This document shows, piece by piece, positions 53,456-62,118 of a stretch of 64,000 nucleotides of DNA. This stretch comes from Sporosarcina aquimarina (GTDB lineage Bacteria; Bacillota; Bacilli; Bacillales_A; Planococcaceae). The DNA lies in the NCBI RefSeq assembly GCF_023715615.1, contig NZ_JAMBOM010000002.1:1-64000 (forward strand), in the 5' to 3' direction. Both the position numbers and the translations under genes were made by a program. Position 1 is the stretch's first letter. Each line of letters begins with the position of its first letter. The notes beneath the pieces are model-generated. The model ran no database searches, had not been told where the DNA came from, and worked only from the letters and a program-made list of their open reading frames with translations.

Positions 53456-54709
53456 TTACTCTTCTTTGAAGTCTTTCATCGAAGTGGAATACAAGTTTGA
53501 TTTGGAAGATTGTATATTGTAAACAAATAAGACAATAGCGATTACTAACATTATCCAAGCCCCCGTAATCACAACAACTCTAATCGAAATCACTTCTGCA
53601 AGAATCCCAAAAACAACTGTAAGAAGGATGACGAGGAAGGCTTCAATAACCCCATAAATACTTCCTATCCTCCCCATCACATCTACAGGTATATTATTTT
53701 GATAAAAGGTATAGAAACCTGTATTTGCAAAGGCAGAAGCAAACGATAAGACGAAGCATCCGACGATTGCAATGTGAAAAGTAGAAGAGGATGAAAAAAC
53801 GATATACCCCACTGAGGTCAATAGAGAGCCTATCCCTATCAGCCATGAAGTAGGTACCTTTACCACAGTGAATGTATTCGTTACTGACCCTATTAATAAT
53901 CCTGCACCCGCACTACTGACCAGAAGTCCATATTCCCCTTCAGATAAGGAGAGTACTTGAGTTGCAAATGCAGCTTCTAAAGAATCTGTAGCTGTCATCA
54001 ATACGATCATGACACTGAACAGAAAGTAAATAAGCATTGTGTATGAATAGTTTCGAGTAAACTGTATGACCAGTTTCCAGTCGTCTTTCAGAAGACCTAC
54101 AGTCAATTTTCTAACTTCAGTTCTTGAGAATTCCTCAACAGCTTCAACATTAGGCATCGCCATTGTAATAAATGCTGATACAAGTAAAGCTATGGCATTT
54201 ACGTATATAGCCATATTGGGTGTTCCTATTGTAAACATAAGTCCTGCAATCGCTGGACCGGTAAGAAAAGCTCCTGAATCGAGCAAACTACGTAATGCGT
54301 TAAACCGTTTTCTCTGCTCCATCGGAATTAACTTTGTAATATAAGTCATTGAGGTTGGATGATACATGGAACTCGCCATTGTAATTAGAAATACCATGCT
54401 ATACATAAGAACAAGAGATGAAAAGTAAGGCAATATAGCAATGAGGCACGCTTGGAAAAAACTAAGAATAATCATGAGCAGTTTCTTATTATAGCGATCT
54501 ATAAGACTTCCACACCAACTATTCGTAAGTAAGGTGGACAAAGCTCTTACGACATACAAACCTGTAACTGCCATTGCAGATCCAGTTAGGTTAAGAACAA
54601 TTAGATTTAAAGCGATGAAGTAAATCCAACTACCAACACTAGAAACTCCAATACTGAACAGCAGAATAGAGGGATAACGCCAACCGTTCATTAACTTTCT
54701 AATCCTCAT
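53456..54709 (-). CDS. MFS transporter
   Basis: A 417-residue major facilitator protein with about 12 helices and a central loop. Family stretches: GLYVVRALSTLLTNSWCGSLIDRYNKKLL (motif A region, with RYNKK) and NNIPVDVMGRIGSIYG. It is of the exporter type (MDR, enterobactin-exporter-like). The frame continues upstream into the T-box leader; the ATG at 54709 follows AAGGGGGAGAG and is the true start. Being controlled by a T-box is unusual for an MFS exporter and suggests an amino acid or amino-acid-like compound as cargo. Confidence 0.87.
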   Translation of the reverse strand: MRIRKLMNGWRYPSILLFSIGVSSVGSWIYFIALNLIVLNLTGSAMAVTGLYVVRALSTLLTNSWCGSLIDRYNKKLLMIILSFFQACLIAILPYFSSLVLMYSMVFLITMASSMYHPTSMTYITKLIPMEQRKRFNALRSLLDSGAFLTGPAIAGLMFTIGTPNMAIYVNAIALLVSAFITMAMPNVEAVEEFSRTEVRKLTVGLLKDDWKLVIQFTRNYSYTMLIYFLFSVMIVLMTATDSLEAAFATQVLSLSEGEYGLLVSSAGAGLLIGSVTNTFTVVKVPTSWLIGIGSLLTSVGYIVFSSSSTFHIAIVGCFVLSFASAFANTGFYTFYQNNIPVDVMGRIGSIYGVIEAFLVILLTVVFGILAEVISIRVVVITGAWIMLVIAIVLFVYNIQSSKSNLYSTSMKDFKEE

Positions 54710-54747
54710 TATGCTCTCCCCCTTTATTATAGAAGACCAACAAAAAA

Positions 54748-55019
54748 ATCCCACCCCCAAGACAAGTGTCTTGGAGGCGAGATTCCATAATCGCGGTGCC
54801 ACCCCAGTTTATTAATATGTCACCATATTAATCTCATCAAGTACAACACAATGTTATGTGTATACTCTAGCTCTATAACAGGAGCTCCTGTAACCATATC
54901 CCCCTTTTCAGGTTCCAAGGTGCTGCTCAGAGGTTTGCTTCAATAATTATTTCTTACTCCTTTTCAGCAACCGGAGCTCTCTAAAAAGAAAACGATTATT
55001 TACTCTTCTCTTCGTCGCA
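54748..55019 (-). promoter_or_regulatory. T-box leader of the MFS transporter gene
   Basis: The minus strand carries a stem I with AGAGAGCTCCGG, the T-box GGGGTGGCACCGCG (complement near 54792-54805), and a terminator with arms AATCCCACC and its complement (54748-54785) and T7. Aligned by its spacing to the CCUCUGAGC helix, as in the metG and thrS leaders, the specifier would be CAA (complement 54935-54937), that is glutamine; GCA (alanine), one base away, is the alternative. Confidence 0.8.
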
Positions 55020-55175
55020 TTTAATTTTATGAATAGTATCACTAAAAACTCTTATTGTAAAGCGCACTATATCCATGAATTTTATTTGTATGTTATTTTG
55101 TGCACCAAACTTCCATGTTTTACAGAACATTCAAGACTGTATTTTTCTACACCTTAATAGAATTGACACCTATCC

Positions 55176-56048
55176 TTATAGCTCTAAATCATTCTGGAAA
55201 TTGAGTACAAAGTGATGCGCTTCGTCATAGACAGCAAATTCGTATCCTTGTTCTTTATAAAACTTAATAATTCCAGGGAGTGCCTCCAAGGTTTGTGGCT
55301 TTTCGTGCATCAAGACAATTTCTCTGTCCGAAGTCGTGCCCTGTTTTATGTTCTGTAAAATCCGAGAAGGCTTTCCTGCAAGTTCCCAATCGTTCGAATC
55401 GATGGTCCAATCCCAAACTTTAATATGTGCATCCGCAAGTTGTGTTCGTATTCGTTCGTCCTTCAATCCTGGTGCTGAGCCATAAGGGGGACGGACTAAG
55501 TGAGGATTCGTGCCTGTTATATCGTGCACTAATTCTAGTGTTTTGACCATCTCCGGTACAAACTGCTGGTTGGTATAAAGTGTTTTGTAATTGTGAGTCA
55601 TGCTGTGGGCGCCGATGTAGTGACCTTCTTGTACGGCTCGTTTCACGCTTTTCTGTAAGAGTTCTTTCTTTAAATTATTTCCTTGCATGAAAAATGTAGC
55701 CTTCACTCCGTGCTCCTGCAAGATATCTAAAAACTGCTCAGTCAACTTACTTGGGCCATCATCGAACGTCAGATAGACTACTTTTTCTGGCTTTTTTTCT
55801 TCTTCAACAGGTTCCTTTTTTGGTGGTTCTACTTTAGTTGTCTCTTCAGGTTGAGGACTAGAATCTTCTGATTGATCGATTATTTCTTGTGCACTTGAAG
55901 GTTCATCAGACATATTTGGTAGTTCCCGGGCAGAATATGATTTCCCTACAAAAAAACCAGTGCCAAATAGAATGAGTAGTAGAATTACGAAATAGTGTTT
56001 TTTCAACCTCTTCCTTTTCCTAGTCTCTTGTTGATGCAATGCACTCAT
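55176..56048 (-). CDS. Membrane-anchored polysaccharide deacetylase
   Basis: A 290-residue extracellular enzyme removing acetyl groups from peptidoglycan or another aminoglycan. One N-terminal helix (about 19-36) and a Pro/Glu-rich linker to residue 89 lead to the NodB domain. Its motifs are intact: TFDDGP at 94-99, H148-SMT-H152, RPPYG at 186-190, DWTIDSNDW, and LMHE. ATG behind AGGAGG. It lies 142 bases after rsiV on the same strand. The order sigV, rsiV, deacetylase is the same as the lysozyme-response operon known in Clostridioides difficile. Confidence 0.9.
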   Translation of the reverse strand: MSALHQQETRKRKRLKKHYFVILLLILFGTGFFVGKSYSARELPNMSDEPSSAQEIIDQSEDSSPQPEETTKVEPPKKEPVEEEKKPEKVVYLTFDDGPSKLTEQFLDILQEHGVKATFFMQGNNLKKELLQKSVKRAVQEGHYIGAHSMTHNYKTLYTNQQFVPEMVKTLELVHDITGTNPHLVRPPYGSAPGLKDERIRTQLADAHIKVWDWTIDSNDWELAGKPSRILQNIKQGTTSDREIVLMHEKPQTLEALPGIIKFYKEQGYEFAVYDEAHHFVLNFQNDLEL

Positions 56049-56148
56049 TTCAAACTAATCCTCCTGTCACTTTATGAATATTCTTATGCTGAATGTGTCA
56101 TTCTCTTAGCTTATGTAAGTTAAAAAATTTTTCTATTTAAACGAGGGA

Positions 56149-56178
56149 AGCAGCAGACCAAATCAGTCATCTGCTGCT
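56149..56178 (-). terminator. Hairpin between rsiV and the deacetylase gene
   Basis: Perfect 9-base arms AGCAGCAGA and TCTGCTGCT (56149-56157 with 56170-56178). No clean T-run follows, so partial read-through to the deacetylase gene is possible. Confidence 0.35.
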
Positions 56179-56190
56179 GAAAAAAGCAAA

Positions 56191-57063
56191 TTATTGAATG
56201 TACGTATCACTCACAAGAACATCACCCAAAATAGCGGAAGGGATTTCAAATGTGACAACTCCCATGTAACCAGGTGCTACTTCATACTTGTCAAAAGAGA
56301 TCACGAGTTTATGATCAGCAGTAATATAGAAGTTTTGATCAGAATGGATTGCTTGGAAGTCCAGATCAGATCCTTCGAATGCAAAATACGAAATGTCTTC
56401 GTTATCCGCCATTTGTTGCTTCATCTCGCCTGCTATATAGGAACTAATTACTTCTATATAGGAATCATCTTTAAAAAGACTTGGTAGTGTAATTAAAATA
56501 TTATTTTGCTTATCAATCGTATCGTATTTCATTGTAGTGGAAGACGATCCAACCGTATTCACCTCGTAACGAGCAATTGACAATAATCGATCCGTATCGG
56601 TTTTTACTTCATACCCAGTGTCAATTCCTATGTGGCCTGCACCGACCTCTTCCATGTCCGCAACGTCTGCTTTAAATTGCTTAAAGAGCTCTTTGTTTTC
56701 TTCGATGTACTTCTCATTCAACGATGCTTGCAAGCCTTTATCTTCCAAACCACTAATTGCTGGTGTTTTCAGTTCCGCCTGGTAAGTCTCTTTGTCCATT
56801 GTTAACGTCTGCACTGTGATGACTTCCACGATAGCACCAAGGACAGGTACATTCGCCATGGACTGAGCCAAGGTGGGACTGACATTGACGCTACCGATGA
56901 ATAAGGCCGCTGCTGCAGCTACACCAATCGACCACTGCTTCAAAGGGGTATGCTTCTTTTTTGAGGCTTTAGCTCGTTGTATAGACTGTTTTACCATTTG
57001 GTCCAATTCAGAAGGGATTTCAATATCATCATATTCCTTCTTAAGTTTGTTTATCTGTTTCAT
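56191..57063 (-). CDS. rsiV: RsiV-like anti-sigma factor (DUF3298)
   Basis: A 290-residue membrane anti-sigma factor. The cytoplasmic N-terminus (about 1-45, basic and helical) would hold the sigma factor; one membrane helix follows at about 47-63; the outside part has the DUF3298/DUF4163 fold seen in RsiV, including ISYFAFEGSD and FYITADHKLVISFDKYEVAPGYMGV. In B. subtilis RsiV binds lysozyme and is then cut by signal peptidase and RasP. ATG at 57063 follows AGAGGGG; the gene lies one base after sigV, so coupled. Confidence 0.88.
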   Translation of the reverse strand: MKQINKLKKEYDDIEIPSELDQMVKQSIQRAKASKKKHTPLKQWSIGVAAAAALFIGSVNVSPTLAQSMANVPVLGAIVEVITVQTLTMDKETYQAELKTPAISGLEDKGLQASLNEKYIEENKELFKQFKADVADMEEVGAGHIGIDTGYEVKTDTDRLLSIARYEVNTVGSSSTTMKYDTIDKQNNILITLPSLFKDDSYIEVISSYIAGEMKQQMADNEDISYFAFEGSDLDFQAIHSDQNFYITADHKLVISFDKYEVAPGYMGVVTFEIPSAILGDVLVSDTYIQ

Positions 57064-57064
57064 C

Positions 57065-57556
57065 CTAAATCCCCTCTCCAATTTCTACACGTAACTTCTT
57101 TAATGTTCTGTATAGCTTGGTTTTGGTTGTATTAACATTTTCACCCAAGACAGCCGCTACCTCTTCAATCTTCAGGTCTTCAAAAAAACGTAAGATAATT
57201 AACGACTTTTCATCAGGTGTCAGCGCATCGATTGCATCGTTCAAATCCATATCTGTAGGATCATCTTCTGATTGTGGCAAATACCCATCGAGAATCTCAT
57301 TGTCCATCACCGTCACACGCTGATGTTTTCGGATAAAATCGATAGAAGTATTCACCAGAATTCGATAGAACCAGGTCTTTAAATACTTGATTTCACCTAG
57401 ACGATCAATGGATTGAAGTGCTTTGAATATCGCATCTTGCACAATGTCTAATGCGTTTTCTTTGTTTTTCACATAGCTGTAGGCAATACGGTAATGAGCA
57501 TTTTTATTATCGAGTAAAAAACGCTCTACCAGTCCAAACTTTTCATTTTTTGTCAT
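57065..57556 (-). CDS. sigV: ECF sigma factor, SigV-like
   Basis: A 163-residue sigma factor. Region 2 has AYSYVKNKENALDIVQDAIFKAL and TWFYRILVNTSIDFIRK; region 4 has LIILRFFEDLKIEEVAAVLGENVNTTKTKLYR. Both are close to B. subtilis SigV. The ATG at 57556 is supported by a predicted ECF promoter whose start site lies inside the longer open frame (57625), making upstream starts impossible for that transcript. Followed at once by rsiV. Confidence 0.9.
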   Translation of the reverse strand: MTKNEKFGLVERFLLDNKNAHYRIAYSYVKNKENALDIVQDAIFKALQSIDRLGEIKYLKTWFYRILVNTSIDFIRKHQRVTVMDNEILDGYLPQSEDDPTDMDLNDAIDALTPDEKSLIILRFFEDLKIEEVAAVLGENVNTTKTKLYRTLKKLRVEIGEGI

Positions 57557-57613
57557 GACAAATGATCCACCTTCTCCAATTTTAAACATGTCGCGATCAC
57601 GTCTTACTTGTTT

Positions 57614-57642
57614 GACGGACAGCATCTGAAAAAAGTTTTGAC
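57614..57642 (-). promoter_or_regulatory. ECF (SigV-type) promoter of sigV
   Basis: On the minus strand, GTCAAAAC (57635-57642) and CGTC (57614-57617) are 17 bases apart, the pattern of extracytoplasmic sigma promoters (AAC, then CGTC). It would give autoregulation. Confidence 0.6.
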
Positions 57643-57856
57643 TAACAAAAATTCATTAAAAAACATGCACATCATCTTATTAGCAGAAGTTTAACACGGT
57701 GAACTCTTCACAACTTGAACTTACTTCGCAACGTTTAGTCATAATTGTTTGCTATGCACTTAGGTTTCATATGTAGTCAGAACCTTCTTACAAAGGAGGA
57801 TTTCCCAAGTACATAACGAAACTATTACATATATCGATGGAAGGAGATTTTAATAT

Positions 57857-59932
57857 ATGAATCCACCTATTGCCAAACGTATCCCCCATCCTCATGAACT
57901 GCATGGCGATGTGCGCGAAGACGACTATTATTGGCTGAAGGACCGCAATAATCCTGAGGTCATCAAGCATGTAGAGGATGAGAATCGTTATTACAACGAA
58001 ATTATGGAACCTCTCAAGGAACAAACAGAAGAAATTTATCAGAGTATGGTGGACCGCGTGCCTGAATCAGAAGCCGACGTTCCTGTGCAACATGGGCCAT
58101 ATTTCTACTACTCCCGTTTGGACAAAACGAAACAATACCCCATCTATGCTCGCAAAAAAGCAGCCAGCCGTGAATTACTTTCTGAAGTACATGAGGAAGT
58201 AATACTCGATCTGAATGAATTGGCTAAGGAAAGTGACTATTTAAGTGTGACAGCACTAAAATGGAGTAACGATCATCGCCTTCTTGCTTATTTGCAAAAT
58301 CGGGATGGTACAGATCGCTACACCATCTTTGTGAAAGACCTGGAAACGGGAGAACTTGTACCAGACCGGATTACGGATGTGTTCATTTACGGTAGTGTGG
58401 AATGGAGCAGGTGCGGTGAGTATATTTTCTATATAACTGTTGATGAAAATGAACGTCCTAGCCGTTTCATGCGCCATCGTTTAGGTAGTGACCCAAATCA
58501 GGATGAACTGCTCTATGAAGAAAAAGATGAGACGTTTACTCTCTATATGAACAAATCTCAAAGCGGCAAATACATTGTTGTGCATGCGGATTCGAAAACG
58601 ACGAGTGAAATCCGTCTAATTGACGCTGATGCTCCACTCTCCCCTCTGCAACTAGTAGATGTGCGACGTGATGGTATCGAATACGACGTCGAGCACTGGG
58701 GTGAGGATTTACTGATTCTATCGAACGAAGGAGCACAAAACTTCCAGCTGCTTCGTTCTCCACTCAACAATTTGCACATTCGTGAAAATGTTGTTGACTA
58801 TAACGAAAATCGCTATCTTCAAGCGCTATATCCTTTCCAGGACAAACTACTTGTCGCTGGTCGCGAAAACGGACTGACACAAATCTGGGAGCTGAAAAAT
58901 GGTCAGTTGGAACAGATTCAATGGGATGAGCCGCTCTATTCCGTTTCAGTTAAATCGAATCAAAGCTACTATGTTCCTGAAGTGTTACTTGTCTTCGAGT
59001 CGATGCTTACACCAGAAACAACGTATGCACTCGATCTGCTCACTGGAGAAAAGCAATGTTTACATGTAGCTGCTGTGAGCGGTGAATATGATCCTTCAAA
59101 CTTCTGTCAAAAACAATTGTGGGCTACAGCGGAAGATGGAGTAAAAGTTCCTTTGAACCTTGTTTATAAAGAAGGAGCACTCGACAATGGACCCGCTCCT
59201 ATTATCCTGTATGCGTATGGTTCCTATGGATCCAACAGTGATCCAAATTTCAGTCCTTATCGCCTTCCTGTGTTAGAAAAGGGAGTCGTGTTGGTCACAG
59301 CGCAAGTACGTGGCGGGTCGGAAATGGGGAAACATTGGTACGAGGATGGAAAGATGCAGAACAAGCGCAACACATTTACTGATTTTATTGCAGTAGCTAA
59401 GTATTTGATCGACGAAGGTTACACAACTTCGGGCCAACTAGCTGCTCGCGGTGGTAGTGCGGGAGGATTGCTCGCGGGAGCTGTCGCAAACATGGCTGGT
59501 AATTTGTTTAAAGTCATCGTCCCTGAAGTGCCGTTCGTAGATGTTGTCACTACGATGCTCGATACAACCATCCCCCTCACTACACTGGAATGGGATGAAT
59601 GGGGAGATCCAAGGGAATCAGAAGCGTATTTCTACATGAAATCCTACAGTCCCTATGACAATGTAGAATCAAAAAATTATCCGCACATGTATGTCACAAC
59701 TGGACTCAACGATCCACGCGTTGGCTATTGGGAACCTGCCAAATGGGTTGCACGGATGAGAGAACTGAAAACAGACGACAATATTCTTGTTATGAAAACG
59801 AATATGGGCGCTGGTCACTTTGGTGAGTCAGGGCGTTTCAATCAGTTGAAAGAAGTCGCAGCGTTATATGCGTTTGTGTTGGATAAAATCGAAGCTGGCG
59901 TTGAAATGAAAACTCGGGATGTTGTTCAATAA
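57857..59932 (+). CDS. ptrB: Oligopeptidase B / prolyl oligopeptidase family (S9A)
   Basis: A 691-residue cytoplasmic serine peptidase. An N-terminal seven-bladed propeller (to about residue 405) screens substrates; the C-terminal hydrolase holds the triad Ser534 (GGSAGG), Asp619 (GLNDPRVGYW) and His654 (GAGHFGESG). The EVPFVDVVTTMLD stretch is typical of oligopeptidase B, which cuts after Arg or Lys in short peptides. ATG behind GGAAGGAG. Monocistronic and divergent from sigV. Confidence 0.93.
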   Translation: MNPPIAKRIPHPHELHGDVREDDYYWLKDRNNPEVIKHVEDENRYYNEIMEPLKEQTEEIYQSMVDRVPESEADVPVQHGPYFYYSRLDKTKQYPIYARKKAASRELLSEVHEEVILDLNELAKESDYLSVTALKWSNDHRLLAYLQNRDGTDRYTIFVKDLETGELVPDRITDVFIYGSVEWSRCGEYIFYITVDENERPSRFMRHRLGSDPNQDELLYEEKDETFTLYMNKSQSGKYIVVHADSKTTSEIRLIDADAPLSPLQLVDVRRDGIEYDVEHWGEDLLILSNEGAQNFQLLRSPLNNLHIRENVVDYNENRYLQALYPFQDKLLVAGRENGLTQIWELKNGQLEQIQWDEPLYSVSVKSNQSYYVPEVLLVFESMLTPETTYALDLLTGEKQCLHVAAVSGEYDPSNFCQKQLWATAEDGVKVPLNLVYKEGALDNGPAPIILYAYGSYGSNSDPNFSPYRLPVLEKGVVLVTAQVRGGSEMGKHWYEDGKMQNKRNTFTDFIAVAKYLIDEGYTTSGQLAARGGSAGGLLAGAVANMAGNLFKVIVPEVPFVDVVTTMLDTTIPLTTLEWDEWGDPRESEAYFYMKSYSPYDNVESKNYPHMYVTTGLNDPRVGYWEPAKWVARMRELKTDDNILVMKTNMGAGHFGESGRFNQLKEVAALYAFVLDKIEAGVEMKTRDVVQ

Positions 59933-59950
59933 GAGTTGTTTATGAATTTT

Positions 59951-59983
59951 GAGGAGAAAGCATTGGGCTGTTCTCCTCTTTTT
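59951..59983. terminator. Terminator between ptrB and thrS
   Basis: Perfect arms GAGGAGAA and TTCTCCTC (59951-59958 with 59971-59978) followed by T5 on the plus strand. It can also end the converging thrS transcript. Confidence 0.7.
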
Positions 59984-60022
59984 ACTTTTGTATTCGTCAT
60001 GAATTGTGCAGTAGTGTTATTC

Positions 60023-61213
60023 CTATTCCAACAGATCCAACGCTACCTCAAACGACAGTTTCCCAAGGTCGCCTTCTTTCCGCTTACGAACGGACACCTC
60101 TCGATTCTCCACTTCCTTATCCCCGACTACCCAAGAAAATGGAATTTTGGCTTTTGCTGCTTCCCTCACTTTATATCCGAATTTTTCAGAACGGTCATCC
60201 ACTTCTACTCGAAAGCCTTTTGCAGTAAGCTCTCGTTTCAACTCAAACGCATAATCGAGATGGGCATCCGCAATTGGTAAAATACGAATTTGTTCAGGTG
60301 CCAGCCATAATGGAAATGCACCTTCGTAATGTTCAATTAAAATCGCAAGAAATCGTTCTATGGATCCGAATATTGCACGATGAATAATGATTGGATGATG
60401 TAGCGAATTATCTTCACCGATATACTGACAATTGAACTTTTCGGGCATTTGAAAATCTAATTGAACCGTACCACACTGCCAGCTTCTACCGAGAGAGTCG
60501 AGTATATGAAAGTCAATTTTCGGTCCATAAAATGCGCCGTCTCCTTCGTTCAATTTATACGGCATCCCCCGTTGCTCGAGGACCTTTTCAAGTGAACGTT
60601 CCGCCTGATCCCACAACTCAACTGAACCCATAAAGTCTTCTGGTCTAGTCGAGAGTTCAACCTCATACTGGAATCCGAACTTCGAATACATATCGTGAAG
60701 AAGATCCAAAACTTGATCGATTTCCGGTTCAATTTGATCTTCCCGGACGAATAGATGCGCATCGTCTTGTGTGAATGCCCGGACCCGTAATAGACCATTC
60801 AACGATCCAGAGAGTTCATGACGATGAACCAACCCTAATTCTGCATATCGAATAGGCAACTCACGATAACTGCGCCGCTTATGATTAAAGATCAACATGG
60901 CACCCGGACAGTTCATCGGTTTTAGGGCATATTTCTGATTGTCAACTTCCGAAAAATACATATTGTCTTGGTAGTGATCCCAGTGACCTGACGTCTCCCA
61001 TAATTGTTGCTTCATCATAATCGGTGTCTTAATCTCCTCGTAACCCGCTTTACGATGTTCAACTCTCCAATAGTCTTCCAACGCATTGCGAAGGGTCATC
61101 CCGTTAGGCAAATAGAATGGCATACCTGGAGCTTCCTCTGATGCCATGAATAATTCCAACTCTTGACCGAGTTTTCGATGATTTCTTTTTTCTTCCTGTG
61201 ATTGAATGGACAT
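60023..61213 (-). CDS. thrS: Threonyl-tRNA synthetase lacking TGS and editing domains
   Basis: Charges tRNA-Thr. At 396 residues it holds only the class II catalytic core and the anticodon-binding domain (about 297-396). The about 240-residue N-terminal TGS and editing part of normal ThrRS is absent, and no such sequence lies upstream. The three zinc ligands are kept: Cys102 (MNCPGAM), His153 (DDAHLF) and His278 (IIHRA), with E. coli-like spacing. Motif 2 (RHELSGSLNGLLRVRAF) is intact. ATG behind AGGAGG. It needs editing of mischarged Ser-tRNA-Thr from elsewhere. Two T-boxes lie ahead. Confidence 0.9.
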   Translation of the reverse strand: MSIQSQEEKRNHRKLGQELELFMASEEAPGMPFYLPNGMTLRNALEDYWRVEHRKAGYEEIKTPIMMKQQLWETSGHWDHYQDNMYFSEVDNQKYALKPMNCPGAMLIFNHKRRSYRELPIRYAELGLVHRHELSGSLNGLLRVRAFTQDDAHLFVREDQIEPEIDQVLDLLHDMYSKFGFQYEVELSTRPEDFMGSVELWDQAERSLEKVLEQRGMPYKLNEGDGAFYGPKIDFHILDSLGRSWQCGTVQLDFQMPEKFNCQYIGEDNSLHHPIIIHRAIFGSIERFLAILIEHYEGAFPLWLAPEQIRILPIADAHLDYAFELKRELTAKGFRVEVDDRSEKFGYKVREAAKAKIPFSWVVGDKEVENREVSVRKRKEGDLGKLSFEVALDLLE

Positions 61214-61247
61214 GTTATAACGCCTCCTGAAATTTTTTATATAAAAA

Positions 61248-61492
61248 ACCGCACTCCTCCCTGGAAAGGGACGAATGCGGTCGTGGTACCACCCTGTTTT
61301 TTGCAGATGCCAAAAGCATGCCTCTGCACTTCATTGCGATAACGGTTTCCCGGACACGGTTTCATGGAATTCCTTGGTTCTCCATGTCAGCTTCAAGGCG
61401 GTAAATCATCTCTCGTTTCTTCAGGACTTTCAGCCGTAGGTCCTGTTCTCTGGTAAGAACTAAAGTATAATTCATATCCTTGTCATTGCTTA
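61248..61492 (-). promoter_or_regulatory. Proximal T-box leader of thrS, specifier ACC
   Basis: The minus strand shows stem I, the T-box AGGGTGGTACCACG (complement near 61282-61295) and a terminator with arms ACCGCA and TGCGGT (61248-61281) with T6. The specifier triplet ACC (complement 61400-61402) precedes GCCUUGAAGC at the expected distance, matching threonine. Confidence 0.88.
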
Positions 61493-61510
61493 CTGTATTC
61501 AATTTAAAAA

Positions 61511-61752
61511 ACCGTACTCCTCCCCTGTAAAAGGGACGAATGCGGTCGTGGTGCCACCCAAGTTTCCGCATGCCGAAATACAGGCATGCGCTTAAGTCGA
61601 TAACGGTTTCCCGAACATGATTTCATGCACGTATGCAGTTCCTCATGTTAGCCAGAAAGGTGGTAAATCACTCCATTCCGCTCAAGGTTTCCAGCCAATG
61701 ACCTTGTTTTCTGGTAGCGAAATTAAGAAATGATTCATGTCCTTCTCATTGC
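61511..61752 (-). promoter_or_regulatory. Distal T-box leader of thrS, specifier ACC
   Basis: A second, complete T-box: TGGGTGGCACCACG, a terminator with arms ACCGTA and TGCGGT (61511-61546) with T6, and specifier ACC (complement 61662-61664). It is clearly homologous to the proximal leader over most of its length, so it arose by duplication. Two terminators in series would demand uncharged tRNA-Thr twice. Confidence 0.88.
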
Positions 61753-62118
61753 AAATATATGGATACGAAGCTTTGTTTATGGATTATAGAGAGAGTTTTC
61801 CGTGATGTCAACAGTAAATTCAGATTTTTGACTACAGAGCTGAAACTGCTTTGTGATTAAAGTACGTAGAAGAAGAATGTAAATAGAGCTTATTATTATG
61901 TGCAGAACATATTATTACATGTCTCAATGGAACTATTGACACCGTTGAACCGTATCATGATTACAATTCAAATCAACAAAATTTAACTTCTAACATTGCT
62001 TGTTCCCAACAATTGTAAAGAAATTATGGCACACTTAAAAGAGAAGAGTTTCACCGCTTAACCCTAGAGCTATTTCAACCTTAATTTTTATAAATAAAAT
62101 AAGAAGGTGGGAGATATT
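61753..62118. other. Intergenic region, no gene seen
   Basis: AT-rich DNA between divergent units; it should hold the thrS promoter (minus) and the CPBP gene promoter (plus), neither of which I could place with confidence. Confidence 0.4.

Noticed and set aside
54710-54802. N-terminal extension of the MFS protein
   Set aside because: Those 31 codons read through the T-box terminator; the ATG at 54709 has a proper ribosome site.
59936-60280. Plus-strand frame of 114 codons after ptrB
   Set aside because: It is the complement of the thrS 3' end and overlaps the terminator.
61362-61571. 69-codon minus-strand frame between the two thrS leaders
   Set aside because: It lies across the T-box stem I and the distal terminator, so it is a by-product of RNA sequence.
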